Positions 1 to 5,259 of a stretch of DNA of 6,022 bases are shown in pieces. The notes under the pieces were generated by a model that worked only from the letters and a program-made list of their open reading frames with translations, searched no databases and was not told the DNA's origin. Where the stretch lies: assembly GCA_001751005.1 (NCBI GenBank), contig MAXL01000254.1, forward strand, positions 1 to 6,022, in the 5' to 3' direction. This stretch comes from Desulfobacterales bacterium S5133MH16 (lineage in GTDB: Bacteria > Desulfobacterota > Desulfobacteria > Desulfobacterales > UBA11574). Made by a program: the position numbers and the translations under genes. The stretch's first letter is position 1. Every line of letters starts with the position of its first letter.

Positions 1-120
1 TTCAGTCGGTTGGAAAGAGATACACGCCGTCGTGGAGCGTTCTCCCTGTATGGGGATTCAAATGCGTTTGCCCTGTTCGAATTTCATGTTGCAGTTGACA
101 TGTTAGGCAATTATATTTAG
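1..120 (+). CDS. C-terminal end of an unrecognised protein (5' partial)
   Basis: Frame 1 is open from the first base to a TAG at 118-120 and encodes 39 residues, beginning FSRLERDTRRRG and ending VDMLGNYI. The segment is basic at first and then hydrophobic/aromatic (GDSNAFALFEF). I do not recognise the family from so short a tail. It is read as a real gene end because the frame is fully open, the composition is protein-like, and it lies 46 bp upstream of the NIL-ferredoxin on the same strand with no terminator-like hairpin in the gap, so it may be the preceding gene of the same operon. The gap 121-166 is AT-rich and carries only the ribosome binding site of the next gene. Confidence 0.55.
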   Translation, partial: FSRLERDTRRRGAFSLYGDSNAFALFEFHVAVDMLGNYI

Positions 121-166
121 ATTAATATTTTTTTAAATACAAATAAAGTAACTCTGGAGGGCTGCC

Positions 167-592
167 GTGTATTCCAAAATACTGATTCTTCGTTTTCCCG
201 CAACCGAGGTGGAAAAGCCGATTGTCTGTTATCTTGTGAAAGATTATGACCTTACTTTCAATATCCTCAACGCCGCCGTACTCCCCAGGAAAGAGGGTGT
301 TATGGTTCTGGAATTAACCGGAACCAGAAAAAATTTCAAGGACGGCGTACAATATCTCAAAAATCAGGGAGTACAGGTTGAAAATGCATCTCAGGAAATA
401 AAGCGAATCAAAAAAAAATGCACACACTGCGGCGCATGTACCGCTGTTTGTCCGACCGGAGCACTCTGCATTCAACGGCCTGAAATGATAGTCGAATTCG
501 ACCAAAAAAAATGCAGCGTATGTGAACTCTGTGTGCCTGCCTGCCCAACCCGGGCCATGGAAACCCGCCCAACAAATAAAGCTTTTTTTTGA
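167..592 (+). CDS. NIL-domain ferredoxin with two [4Fe-4S] clusters
   Basis: 141 residues. Residues 1-75 look like a NIL domain, the small ACT-like fold also found at the C-terminus of MetN methionine transporters. Residues 80-130 are a bacterial-type 2x[4Fe-4S] ferredoxin: Cys85, 88, 91, 95-Pro and Cys116, 119, 122, 126-Pro, both classic CxxCxxCxxxCP. The start is GTG at 167, set by TGGAGG at 155-160 with a 6-nt spacer. The protein is presumably a soluble cytoplasmic electron or sulfur-transfer partner. Family knowledge: NIL-ferredoxins of methanogens and sulfate reducers are linked to sulfide incorporation into homocysteine together with COG1900 proteins. Its stop abuts the mnmA-like gene, suggesting that the two work together. 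Both cluster motifs are preceded by long A runs (A9 at 410-418, A8 at 504-511), and the gene ends in T8 (583-590). The domain call is firm; the role is inferred. Confidence 0.92.
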   Translation: MYSKILILRFPATEVEKPIVCYLVKDYDLTFNILNAAVLPRKEGVMVLELTGTRKNFKDGVQYLKNQGVQVENASQEIKRIKKKCTHCGACTAVCPTGALCIQRPEMIVEFDQKKCSVCELCVPACPTRAMETRPTNKAFF

Positions 593-1705
593 ATGAAGCA
601 ATTAACAGCCATTGCCTTAAGCGGCGGTATAGATTCACTGGTAGCCGCCTATCTGTTAAAGCAACAAGGGCACAATCTCATCGGAATTCACTTTATTACC
701 GGATATGAAACCGAAACCCATGACGGCGATAAAAACAAACTCTTTCCAAACACGGATCCATCACCATCGACACCTGTAAAAAAGGATGCGTTTCATATCA
801 TTTCTCATCTTGCGGATCGGCTGGGGATCGAAGTCAAACCATTAGACTGCCGTATTGATTTTAAACATAAAGTGGTCGATTATTTTACACAAACCTACCA
901 GGCCGGCCAAACCCCCAATCCATGCATGGTTTGCAATTCCACAATTAAATTCGGAACGGTTTTGGACTTTTCCCATAAGCTGGGCGCATCCAAGATTGCC
1001 ACGGGTCATTATGCCGGGATAACGAGAGACAATCGGGGAAGATTTCATCTCATAAAAGGCGTGGACCCTAAAAAGGAACAGTCTTATTTTTTAGCCCTCA
1101 TGAGCCAAAAACAGCTGGCACGCACCTTATTTCCTCTCGGAAGTATGACAAAATCCGAGGTTATTAAACTTGCACAAAAAAATGGTCTTGAGCCTGTTAA
1201 AAAGGGAGAAAGCCAGGATGTATGCTTTATCAGAAACAAAAATTACGGGGAATTTCTTGCGCTTCAAGAGGGATTTGAACCCAAGCCCGGTCGGATAGTG
1301 GATGTTAATGGCAACCTGCTGGGACATCACAGGGGGCTGCATCTTTTTACCATTGGACAGCGGCGGGGGATTAACCGTCCGTGTTCCGAACCCTATTACG
1401 TTGTAAGTATGGACCCAGGACAGAACCTTCTGACGGTTGGTTTTAAAAAAGATCTACTCTCTTTTGAATGCAGGGTTAACAACATTAACTGGGTAAATCA
1501 AAAACCAAACTCCCCCATTAACGTCCACACCCGTGTCCGGTACCGTCACAACGCAGCAGCATCCAAACTATTTTCGGTTAACGAGAAGACCGCAGTGGTT
1601 CGGTTTGAAAAACCGCAATCGGCCATAACCCCCGGCCAATGCGCTGTATTTTATCGAAATGATGAGGTTCTCGGCGGGGGGTGGATTGCCCCCAATAATA
1701 CCTAA
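593..1705 (+). CDS. mnmA: tRNA-specific 2-thiouridylase, MnmA family
   Basis: 370 residues, normal length for MnmA, which adenylates U34 of Lys/Glu/Gln tRNAs in the cytoplasm and replaces the C2 oxygen with sulfur. Visible landmarks: the ATP PP-loop SGGIDS at 10-15; TPNPCMVCN at 107-115 (Cys111, Cys114); ATGHYAGI at 136-143; DPKKEQSYFL at 158-167; GESQDVCFI at 205-213 (Cys211); TIGQRRGI at 253-260; and the C-terminal beta-barrel with VRYRH (315-319), TPGQ (346-349) and VLGGGWI (359-365). Cys114 and Cys211 match the catalytic pair of E. coli MnmA (Cys102/Cys199). Cys111 supplies a third cysteine that could help hold an Fe-S cluster. The stretch after the first strand (HFITGYE and a ~25-residue polar insert at 38-63) departs from the usual FMKNWD-type sequence, so this may be a divergent paralogue. 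The ATG directly follows the ferredoxin TGA and has no Shine-Dalgarno of its own, implying translational coupling. Confidence 0.9.
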   Translation: MKQLTAIALSGGIDSLVAAYLLKQQGHNLIGIHFITGYETETHDGDKNKLFPNTDPSPSTPVKKDAFHIISHLADRLGIEVKPLDCRIDFKHKVVDYFTQTYQAGQTPNPCMVCNSTIKFGTVLDFSHKLGASKIATGHYAGITRDNRGRFHLIKGVDPKKEQSYFLALMSQKQLARTLFPLGSMTKSEVIKLAQKNGLEPVKKGESQDVCFIRNKNYGEFLALQEGFEPKPGRIVDVNGNLLGHHRGLHLFTIGQRRGINRPCSEPYYVVSMDPGQNLLTVGFKKDLLSFECRVNNINWVNQKPNSPINVHTRVRYRHNAAASKLFSVNEKTAVVRFEKPQSAITPGQCAVFYRNDEVLGGGWIAPNNT

Positions 1706-1728
1706 AACCGGCGCTTACAAGATTTAGG
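1701..1728. other. Small hairpin spanning the two convergent stop codons
   Basis: CCTAAA at 1701-1706 and TTTAGG at 1723-1728 form a 6-bp inverted repeat with a 16-nt loop across the 18-bp gap between mnmA (+) and the aminotransferase (-); both stop codons lie within its arms. There is no U tract on either side, so it is at best a weak bidirectional 3'-end structure and not a convincing intrinsic terminator. Confidence 0.25.
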
Positions 1729-3025
1729 CAATATACTGCTCAATCCCTTGTTTTAGTCCGTCAAGCATCTTGCAGAACATTTTTTCATCCGGCTCTAACA
1801 GTGTAAGACGAAAGCCGTGCATAGTGGTATTAAAAGACGTCAAAGGGACCACACAGATTCCCGTGGCGGCCAACAGATAGTAGACAAATCGTTTGTCCGG
1901 TTGAATATTCGTATCGCTGATAAGCTTTTCAACCAGTTCCCCCACGGCACCGTTGGAAATGGGAAGGGTCTGCCGGTGGTTCAGCACACCGTCTTCAAAG
2001 ACCACACTCATATAAAACGCACCATTAGTAGGGTTGACAACAACACCTGGGATATGGCTGAGGCGTTCATAAGCAATTTGTGAGAATCGCTCATATCGCC
2101 GTCGACGCTGTTCCAGATACGCAGGATACCGGGGGTGCCGTAAAATCAGGGGCAGAGCCTTTTGAGGCAGGGTGGTGGAGCAGACTTCCACCATCTTGGC
2201 GTTGAGAATGCTCTTGATGTAGGATTTAAACTCCGGGTCCTTATTGACATTATAAACCTCAACCCAGCCGCAGCGGGACCCGGGCCAGGGGAGTTCTTTT
2301 GAAATCCCTTTCATGGAAATTCCGGGGACATCACCGATGACCGCGCCGAGCGACTCGGTTTTTTGATTGTTAAATACCAGGTTCTGGTAGACTTCGTCGG
2401 CAATAATAAAGAGGTCAAATTCTCTTGCAATCTCAACAATCTCTTTGAGCATATCTACGGAATACACCACGCCTGTGGGGTTGTCGGGATTGATTAACAA
2501 AATGCCCCCCACCGCCGGATTATATTTTACGCGGCGGCGCAGTTCCTCTATGTCCGGAAACCAGTGATTGCAGGGATCCAGGGGATAACAAACCGGAGGC
2601 AAACCCGCATGGGCCGCTTCGGAAGAAGAGTGGGTCGTATAGGTGGGTGACGGCGTAATTATTCGGGCGGTGCGACGCAAAAACCCGTAGGTTTTGGTAA
2701 TGGCATCCCCAAGGCCGTTAAAAAAGATGATATCATCCGGTGTAATGCGGCAGTGGCCGTTGCTGTTGTTCAGGGACACCAGAAACTCTCGGGTTTCCAG
2801 AAGCCCCTGGGTCGGGCAGTAGCCGTAGCAGTCGTCCTCCTTGACCAGTTCGGCAACGATTTCTTTCATCCAAACAGGGATTTTTTCACCTTTGGCAACA
2901 GGATCGCCAATATTTTCCAGGTATACCGGCACTCCCAGTTCCTGAAGCTTGTCGGCCACGCTGATGATGTTGCGAATTTCGTATGTCAGTTCTCCTGCTC
3001 CGATATGGACAAGACCGGTTCGCAT
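1724..3025 (-). CDS. PLP-dependent class I/II aminotransferase, AlaA-like
   Basis: 433 residues of the fold-type I aminotransferase family. The PLP pocket is clear: NPDNPTG at 180-186, ADEVY at 209-213 with the pyridine-binding Asp210, and the Schiff-base lysine at Lys243 in GISKELPWPGSRCGW, where Arg251 contacts the phosphate. Arg406 (GFRLTLL) is the expected substrate carboxylate-binding arginine. The N-terminus (LTYEIRN, then NIGDP and YCPTQGLLETRE) and the NPTGVVYS...LKEIVEIARE block resemble the E. coli AlaA glutamate-pyruvate transaminase clade more than AspC or AvtA, so an alanine/glutamate/2-oxo acid transaminase is the best guess; substrate cannot be fixed from sequence. The loop at 345-380 is longer than in AlaA. 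The ATG is supported by AAGGAGGA 9 nt upstream. The gene stands alone, is convergent with mnmA, and sits behind an apparent alanine-codon leader attenuator, which fits an alanine-forming enzyme. Confidence 0.9.
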   Translation of the reverse strand: MRTGLVHIGAGELTYEIRNIISVADKLQELGVPVYLENIGDPVAKGEKIPVWMKEIVAELVKEDDCYGYCPTQGLLETREFLVSLNNSNGHCRITPDDIIFFNGLGDAITKTYGFLRRTARIITPSPTYTTHSSSEAAHAGLPPVCYPLDPCNHWFPDIEELRRRVKYNPAVGGILLINPDNPTGVVYSVDMLKEIVEIAREFDLFIIADEVYQNLVFNNQKTESLGAVIGDVPGISMKGISKELPWPGSRCGWVEVYNVNKDPEFKSYIKSILNAKMVEVCSTTLPQKALPLILRHPRYPAYLEQRRRRYERFSQIAYERLSHIPGVVVNPTNGAFYMSVVFEDGVLNHRQTLPISNGAVGELVEKLISDTNIQPDKRFVYYLLAATGICVVPLTSFNTTMHGFRLTLLEPDEKMFCKMLDGLKQGIEQYIA

Positions 3026-3034
3026 GGTATATAA

Positions 3035-3042
3035 TCCTCCTT
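3035..3042 (-). promoter_or_regulatory. Strong Shine-Dalgarno of the aminotransferase
   Basis: On the minus strand AAGGAGGA lies 9 nt before the ATG at 3025. It fixes the start and lies about 30 nt beyond the U tract of the second terminator, so any transcript passing the attenuator carries an unobstructed ribosome site. Confidence 0.85.
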
Positions 3043-3070
3043 ATAAAAATTCGTGATAATAACAGTCCGC

Positions 3071-3100
3071 AAATAAAAAGGGCGGCAAAAATTTGCGCCC
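3071..3100 (-). terminator. Intrinsic terminator B, just before the aminotransferase
   Basis: Minus-strand RNA folds as GGGCGCAA...UUGCCGCCC (GGGCG pairs with CGCCC, one bulged C, then an upper stem of about 3 bp and a short U-rich loop), followed by CUUUUUAUUU at 3080-3071. It ends about 45 nt upstream of the aminotransferase ATG. Its 5' arm (AGGGC, 3101-3097) can alternatively pair with GCCCU (3116-3112) of the preceding terminator, so it may be a conditional part of the attenuator. Confidence 0.7.
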
Positions 3101-3108
3101 TAAATTTT

Positions 3109-3140
3109 AAAAGGGCTGAGGCTTGAATGCCTGCAGCCCT
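3109..3140 (-). terminator. Intrinsic terminator A (helix 3:4 of the attenuator)
   Basis: Minus-strand RNA AGGGCUGCAGGC (3140-3129) pairs with GCCUCAGCCCU (3122-3112): 11 bp with a single bulged C and a 6-nt loop AUUCAA, followed by UUUUAAAAUUU. The stem is GC-rich and the U run short but present. It starts 23 nt after the leader-peptide stop codon. The whole 5' arm is also used by the proposed antiterminator. Confidence 0.72.
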
Positions 3141-3163
3141 GATTTGGTTTTTGAGGAATCCGG

Positions 3164-3265
3164 CTATTCGCTCCTCTTCAGGACCACAGGCTGCCCGGCA
3201 GCCGCCGCGGCAGCGCCGATCGCTCGACATGCTTTGAAAATCCTGAAAATGGAAGCTGGCATCAT
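3164..3265 (-). CDS. Leader peptide with six consecutive alanine codons
   Basis: A 33-codon ORF, MMPASIFRIFKACRAIG then Ala18-Ala23, then GQPVVLKRSE and a TAG. The six Ala codons are GCT GCC GCG GCG GCT GCC; three further Ala codons occur at 4, 12 and 15. It starts at ATGATG behind AAAGGA (5-8 nt spacing), a proper ribosome site. It ends 138 nt before the aminotransferase ATG, with two terminators in between. The product is most likely not a functional protein but a sensor whose translation speed reports charged tRNA-Ala. Against this: 33 residues is short evidence, and Val-Val-Leu codons (27-29) could add some response to branched-chain aminoacyl-tRNAs. A genuine small basic, amphipathic peptide cannot be excluded. 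Confidence 0.6.
   Translation of the reverse strand: MMPASIFRIFKACRAIGAAAAAAGQPVVLKRSE
3189..3203 (-). promoter_or_regulatory. Early (1:2) hairpin over the alanine codons
   Basis: GGCUGC CGG GCAGCC, a 6-bp all-Watson-Crick hairpin with a 3-nt loop, lies over the last Ala codons and the Gly-Gln-Pro codons of the leader. Forming it ties up the 5' end of the proposed antiterminator strand, the expected role of the pause/protector hairpin in an attenuator. Confidence 0.5.
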
Positions 3266-3342
3266 GGGTTTCCTTTCAATTTTTAGACTCCATAGCATAT
3301 CAATCGGTAGATGTCACCCTAAAATTTAAACTAAATTGAAAA

Positions 3343-3348
3343 ATTATA
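3343..3348 (-). promoter_or_regulatory. Candidate -10 box for the leader-aminotransferase transcript
   Basis: A perfect TATAAT is read on the minus strand 77 bp upstream of the leader ATG, implying a short untranslated leader. The matching -35 region (GCACCC at 17-bp spacing) is poor and overlaps the GGGG/CCCC dyad at 3364-3386, so the promoter may need an activator. A second possibility is GTGACA followed 17 bp later by TATGGA (about 3317-3289), closer to the leader Shine-Dalgarno. Confidence 0.35.
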
Positions 3349-3363
3349 CCCGAACGCGTTTTT

Positions 3364-3386
3364 AGGGGTGCGAAACTTTAGCCCCT
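3364..3386. repeat. GGGG/CCCC dyad over the candidate -35 region
   Basis: AGGGG at 3364-3368 and CCCCT at 3382-3386 form a 5-bp inverted repeat with a 13-nt spacer directly upstream of the minus-strand TATAAT. It could be an operator half-site pair, or on the plus strand a weak stem followed by GTTTTGATTTT. Too short to decide. Confidence 0.25.
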
Positions 3387-3404
3387 GTTTTGATTTTGAC
3401 AAAG

Positions 3405-3455
3405 AAAAAAGGCGGGCGGACAGGGTAAAAATAAGTTGGCCATAAAAAAGGCGGG
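3405..3455. repeat. Direct repeat of a terminator tail (two 12-bp copies)
   Basis: AAAAAAGGCGGG occurs at 3405-3416 and again at 3444-3455, start to start 39 bp. On the minus strand each reads CCCGCCTTTTTT. The copy at 3444 is the 3' arm and U tract of the exopolysaccharide gene terminator; the second copy lies further downstream and could serve as a back-up 3' arm for the same GGCGGG 5' arm. Confidence 0.5.
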
Positions 3456-3470
3456 AAAATTTTCCCCGCC
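3444..3470 (-). terminator. Intrinsic terminator of the glycosylphosphotransferase gene
   Basis: Minus-strand RNA GGCGGGG AAAAUUUU CCCGCC forms a 6-bp GC stem (with possible A-U closing pairs) followed by UUUUUU at 3449-3444. It lies 80 bp past the stop codon at 3550 and separates this transcript from the leader-aminotransferase unit. The stem is nearly palindromic, but only the minus side has a clean six-U run. Confidence 0.8.
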
Positions 3471-3549
3471 TTTCCATGCATGCCCGTTAAGCCTATTTTT
3501 GTCATAAATTCTTGAAAATTCTTATCTATAATCACTCTCAGCTAAGAAA

Positions 3550-5259
3550 TTAATGCGCCCCTCGCTTCCCAAGCACTGCAAAAATGGTTTCGTACAATAT
3601 ACTAAAATCCAGGGAAAGACCCTGGTTATATATGTAGTACAGGTCAAGCAAAATCATATCTTCAAACACCACCGCACTTCTCCCTGCCACTTGCCACAAA
3701 CCGGTAATCCCCGGGCGAACGCTCGATCGTTTTTTATGCCAGTTCTTGTAGATCTCATACTCATACGGGAGGCAGGGTCTGGGGCCTACCAAACTCATTT
3801 CACCTTTTAACACATTGATAAGCTGAGGCAATTCATCAAGGCTTAATTTTCTTAATAATTTTCCCACGGAAGTGATCCTCGGGTCGTCAGTTATCTTTAA
3901 AGGTTGATCCTTACTGTTTTCATTGGAAATCTCGCCTTTGATAAGTTTGGTTACGTAATTTTTATGAATATCTAATCCATTATTTAACCTCATGGAGCGA
4001 AATTTATACATGGTAAAGATTCTGCCATTCTTACCCACTGCCTCGGCTCGGTAAAAAACCGGTCCTTTGGAATTCAGTTTTATTGCAACACTTATTAATA
4101 AAAAAAGAGGAGATAGCAGTACAAATATCGGCAGTGCCATCAGTGCATCAAGCCCATGCTTTAATTTATTAAATAACCAGGTGTTTTTCTGTGAGCAAAG
4201 CCGGATCATTTGAAGATCGCAAAAATTGTCTATATTCAATTTCATACCAATAATTGGCATTAATTTTTGTGGAAACCATACGGTAAGCCCCTTGTTAGTG
4301 CAATAATCCAGCAGAGAAATGAGAGTTACTTTATCCATATTCTCATCAGTAACAATTATTTCCTCAATTTTATTCTGCTCCACAATGTCCGGCAATTCTT
4401 TTAGCGCACCCAGTCTGTGTTTGGGAAAAGAAATGTCCAGACCGGATTCCCCAACAATGCCGGCAACCCAATAGGGAGCATTGTGATTAACGATATGAAT
4501 TATAATGTTTTTAGCTTCTTCATCAGACCCGACGATAGCTACTTGTCGCCTGAAATTACGACGCATCCAGATATTGCAAACCACATGTACTACAAAATAT
4601 CTGCTAGCCGTCAACATCATGCCGGTCAACAAAAAACCAGCAGGGATTATCCACCAATTTATTATATAAATAGGGTTTTCATCAGGTCTTATCAGTCCGA
4701 TTATTCCAACAATCAAAAAACTGATTCCTATGGACTTGATAATATATAACAACTGGTGCCAGAAGAATCTGCTCAAAAGCATCATCCCTGCAGCAATCAG
4801 GAATATTGCGGCAACTAAATAATAATTCAAAAAGAATTGAGGCAACATGAAAATAGCAGTTATAATTCCTAAAGTTAAAAGACTCCAACCAAAGGATTTA
4901 ACTAAACTTGCCATGTGTTTTCTCTTCAAAAATATGAGATGATAGTTATAAAGATTGAAGGTGGGAAAAAACAATATAACAACCAGAGACAGAATAAAAA
5001 GAATAACAGCTTGGCTTATATCTCCCTTCATATTAAAGTTGAAATTAGTTATCCGTCCACCTAATCCAAAAACAAGGAGAACTATTATTAAATCATGAAT
5101 AACCAAGCCGAATTTATATGAAAAAAATCTATTTTTCATGCTTTGTTTTGACGGCGTATCCGTCTCTTTATAAAATGGCGACGGCTCCAAACCTTCTTCT
5201 CTAATGCTCACCTTTGCCGTTTTGTCTTCACTTTTTGGATGAATCTTTTTAGTCTGCAT
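3550..5259 (-). CDS. Exopolysaccharide biosynthesis polyprenyl glycosylphosphotransferase
   Basis: 569 residues; an inner-membrane enzyme that transfers a sugar-1-phosphate from a nucleotide sugar to undecaprenyl phosphate, the first step of capsule, exopolysaccharide or O-antigen repeat assembly (WbaP/WcaJ-type). Order: polar N-terminal tail (1-48); about six hydrophobic segments (52-70, 83-104, 121-140, 146-163, 179-190, 199-216); a Rossmann-like CoA_binding_3-type domain (RRQVAIVGSDEEAK at 237-250 to about 345); then the catalytic bacterial sugar transferase domain. There the re-entrant helix DALMALPIFVLLSPLFLL (371-388), VFYRAEAVGKNGRIF (401-415), YKFRSM (418-423), KITDDPRIT (455-463), LDELPQ (474-479) with the Asp-Glu dyad, SLVGPRP (489-495) and RPGITGLWQVAGRS (515-528) are all intact. 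The usual family has four N-terminal helices, so one hairpin is extra. The gene is clearly AT-richer than the aminotransferase. The M1 ribosome site is weak; M41 is an alternative start. Sugar specificity unknown. Confidence 0.93.
   Translation of the reverse strand: MQTKKIHPKSEDKTAKVSIREEGLEPSPFYKETDTPSKQSMKNRFFSYKFGLVIHDLIIVLLVFGLGGRITNFNFNMKGDISQAVILFILSLVVILFFPTFNLYNYHLIFLKRKHMASLVKSFGWSLLTLGIITAIFMLPQFFLNYYLVAAIFLIAAGMMLLSRFFWHQLLYIIKSIGISFLIVGIIGLIRPDENPIYIINWWIIPAGFLLTGMMLTASRYFVVHVVCNIWMRRNFRRQVAIVGSDEEAKNIIIHIVNHNAPYWVAGIVGESGLDISFPKHRLGALKELPDIVEQNKIEEIIVTDENMDKVTLISLLDYCTNKGLTVWFPQKLMPIIGMKLNIDNFCDLQMIRLCSQKNTWLFNKLKHGLDALMALPIFVLLSPLFLLISVAIKLNSKGPVFYRAEAVGKNGRIFTMYKFRSMRLNNGLDIHKNYVTKLIKGEISNENSKDQPLKITDDPRITSVGKLLRKLSLDELPQLINVLKGEMSLVGPRPCLPYEYEIYKNWHKKRSSVRPGITGLWQVAGRSAVVFEDMILLDLYYIYNQGLSLDFSILYETIFAVLGKRGAH

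Larger units (their letters stand above)
3071..3265 (-). promoter_or_regulatory. Putative alanine-responsive transcription attenuator (ribosome-mediated)
   Basis: Four mutually exclusive RNA segments can be read on the minus strand. Segment 1 is GGCUGC (3203-3198) inside the Ala codons; it pairs with GCAGCC (3194-3189) in segment 2. Segment 2, GCCUGUGGUCCUGA (3191-3178), can pair without interruption with segment 3, UCAGGGCUGCAGGC (3142-3129): 14 bp, of which 11 are Watson-Crick and 3 are G-U. Segment 3 otherwise makes terminator A with segment 4. A ribosome halted on the Ala run would cover segment 1, free segment 2 and so prevent terminator A; released segment 4 could then pair with the 5' arm of terminator B. 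Seen: leader ORF, complementarities, terminators, downstream gene. Inferred: the regulation itself. The layout matches trp/his/ilv attenuators of Gram-negative bacteria. Confidence 0.6.

Noticed and set aside
1701..1728. Bidirectional intrinsic terminator between mnmA and the aminotransferase
   Set aside because: Only a 6-bp A/T-containing stem with a 16-nt loop and no U tract on either strand; listed as a weak hairpin only.
2886..3230. A 114-codon minus-strand frame starting at 3230 and overlapping the aminotransferase start
   Set aside because: It runs out of frame through the well-supported leader, both terminators and the first part of the aminotransferase; its sequence is arginine/cysteine-rich shadow composition and it has no ribosome site.
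3026..3265. T-box or metabolite riboswitch ahead of the aminotransferase
   Set aside because: I see no T-box sequence or other riboswitch core; the translated leader with Ala codons and the alternative stems explain the hairpins more simply.
3123..3329. Plus-strand frame with an Ala-rich stretch opposite the leader peptide
   Set aside because: The Ala-rich run is the antisense reading of the same GC-rich codons, there is no ribosome site, and it gives no family resemblance; the minus-strand leader explains the sequence better.
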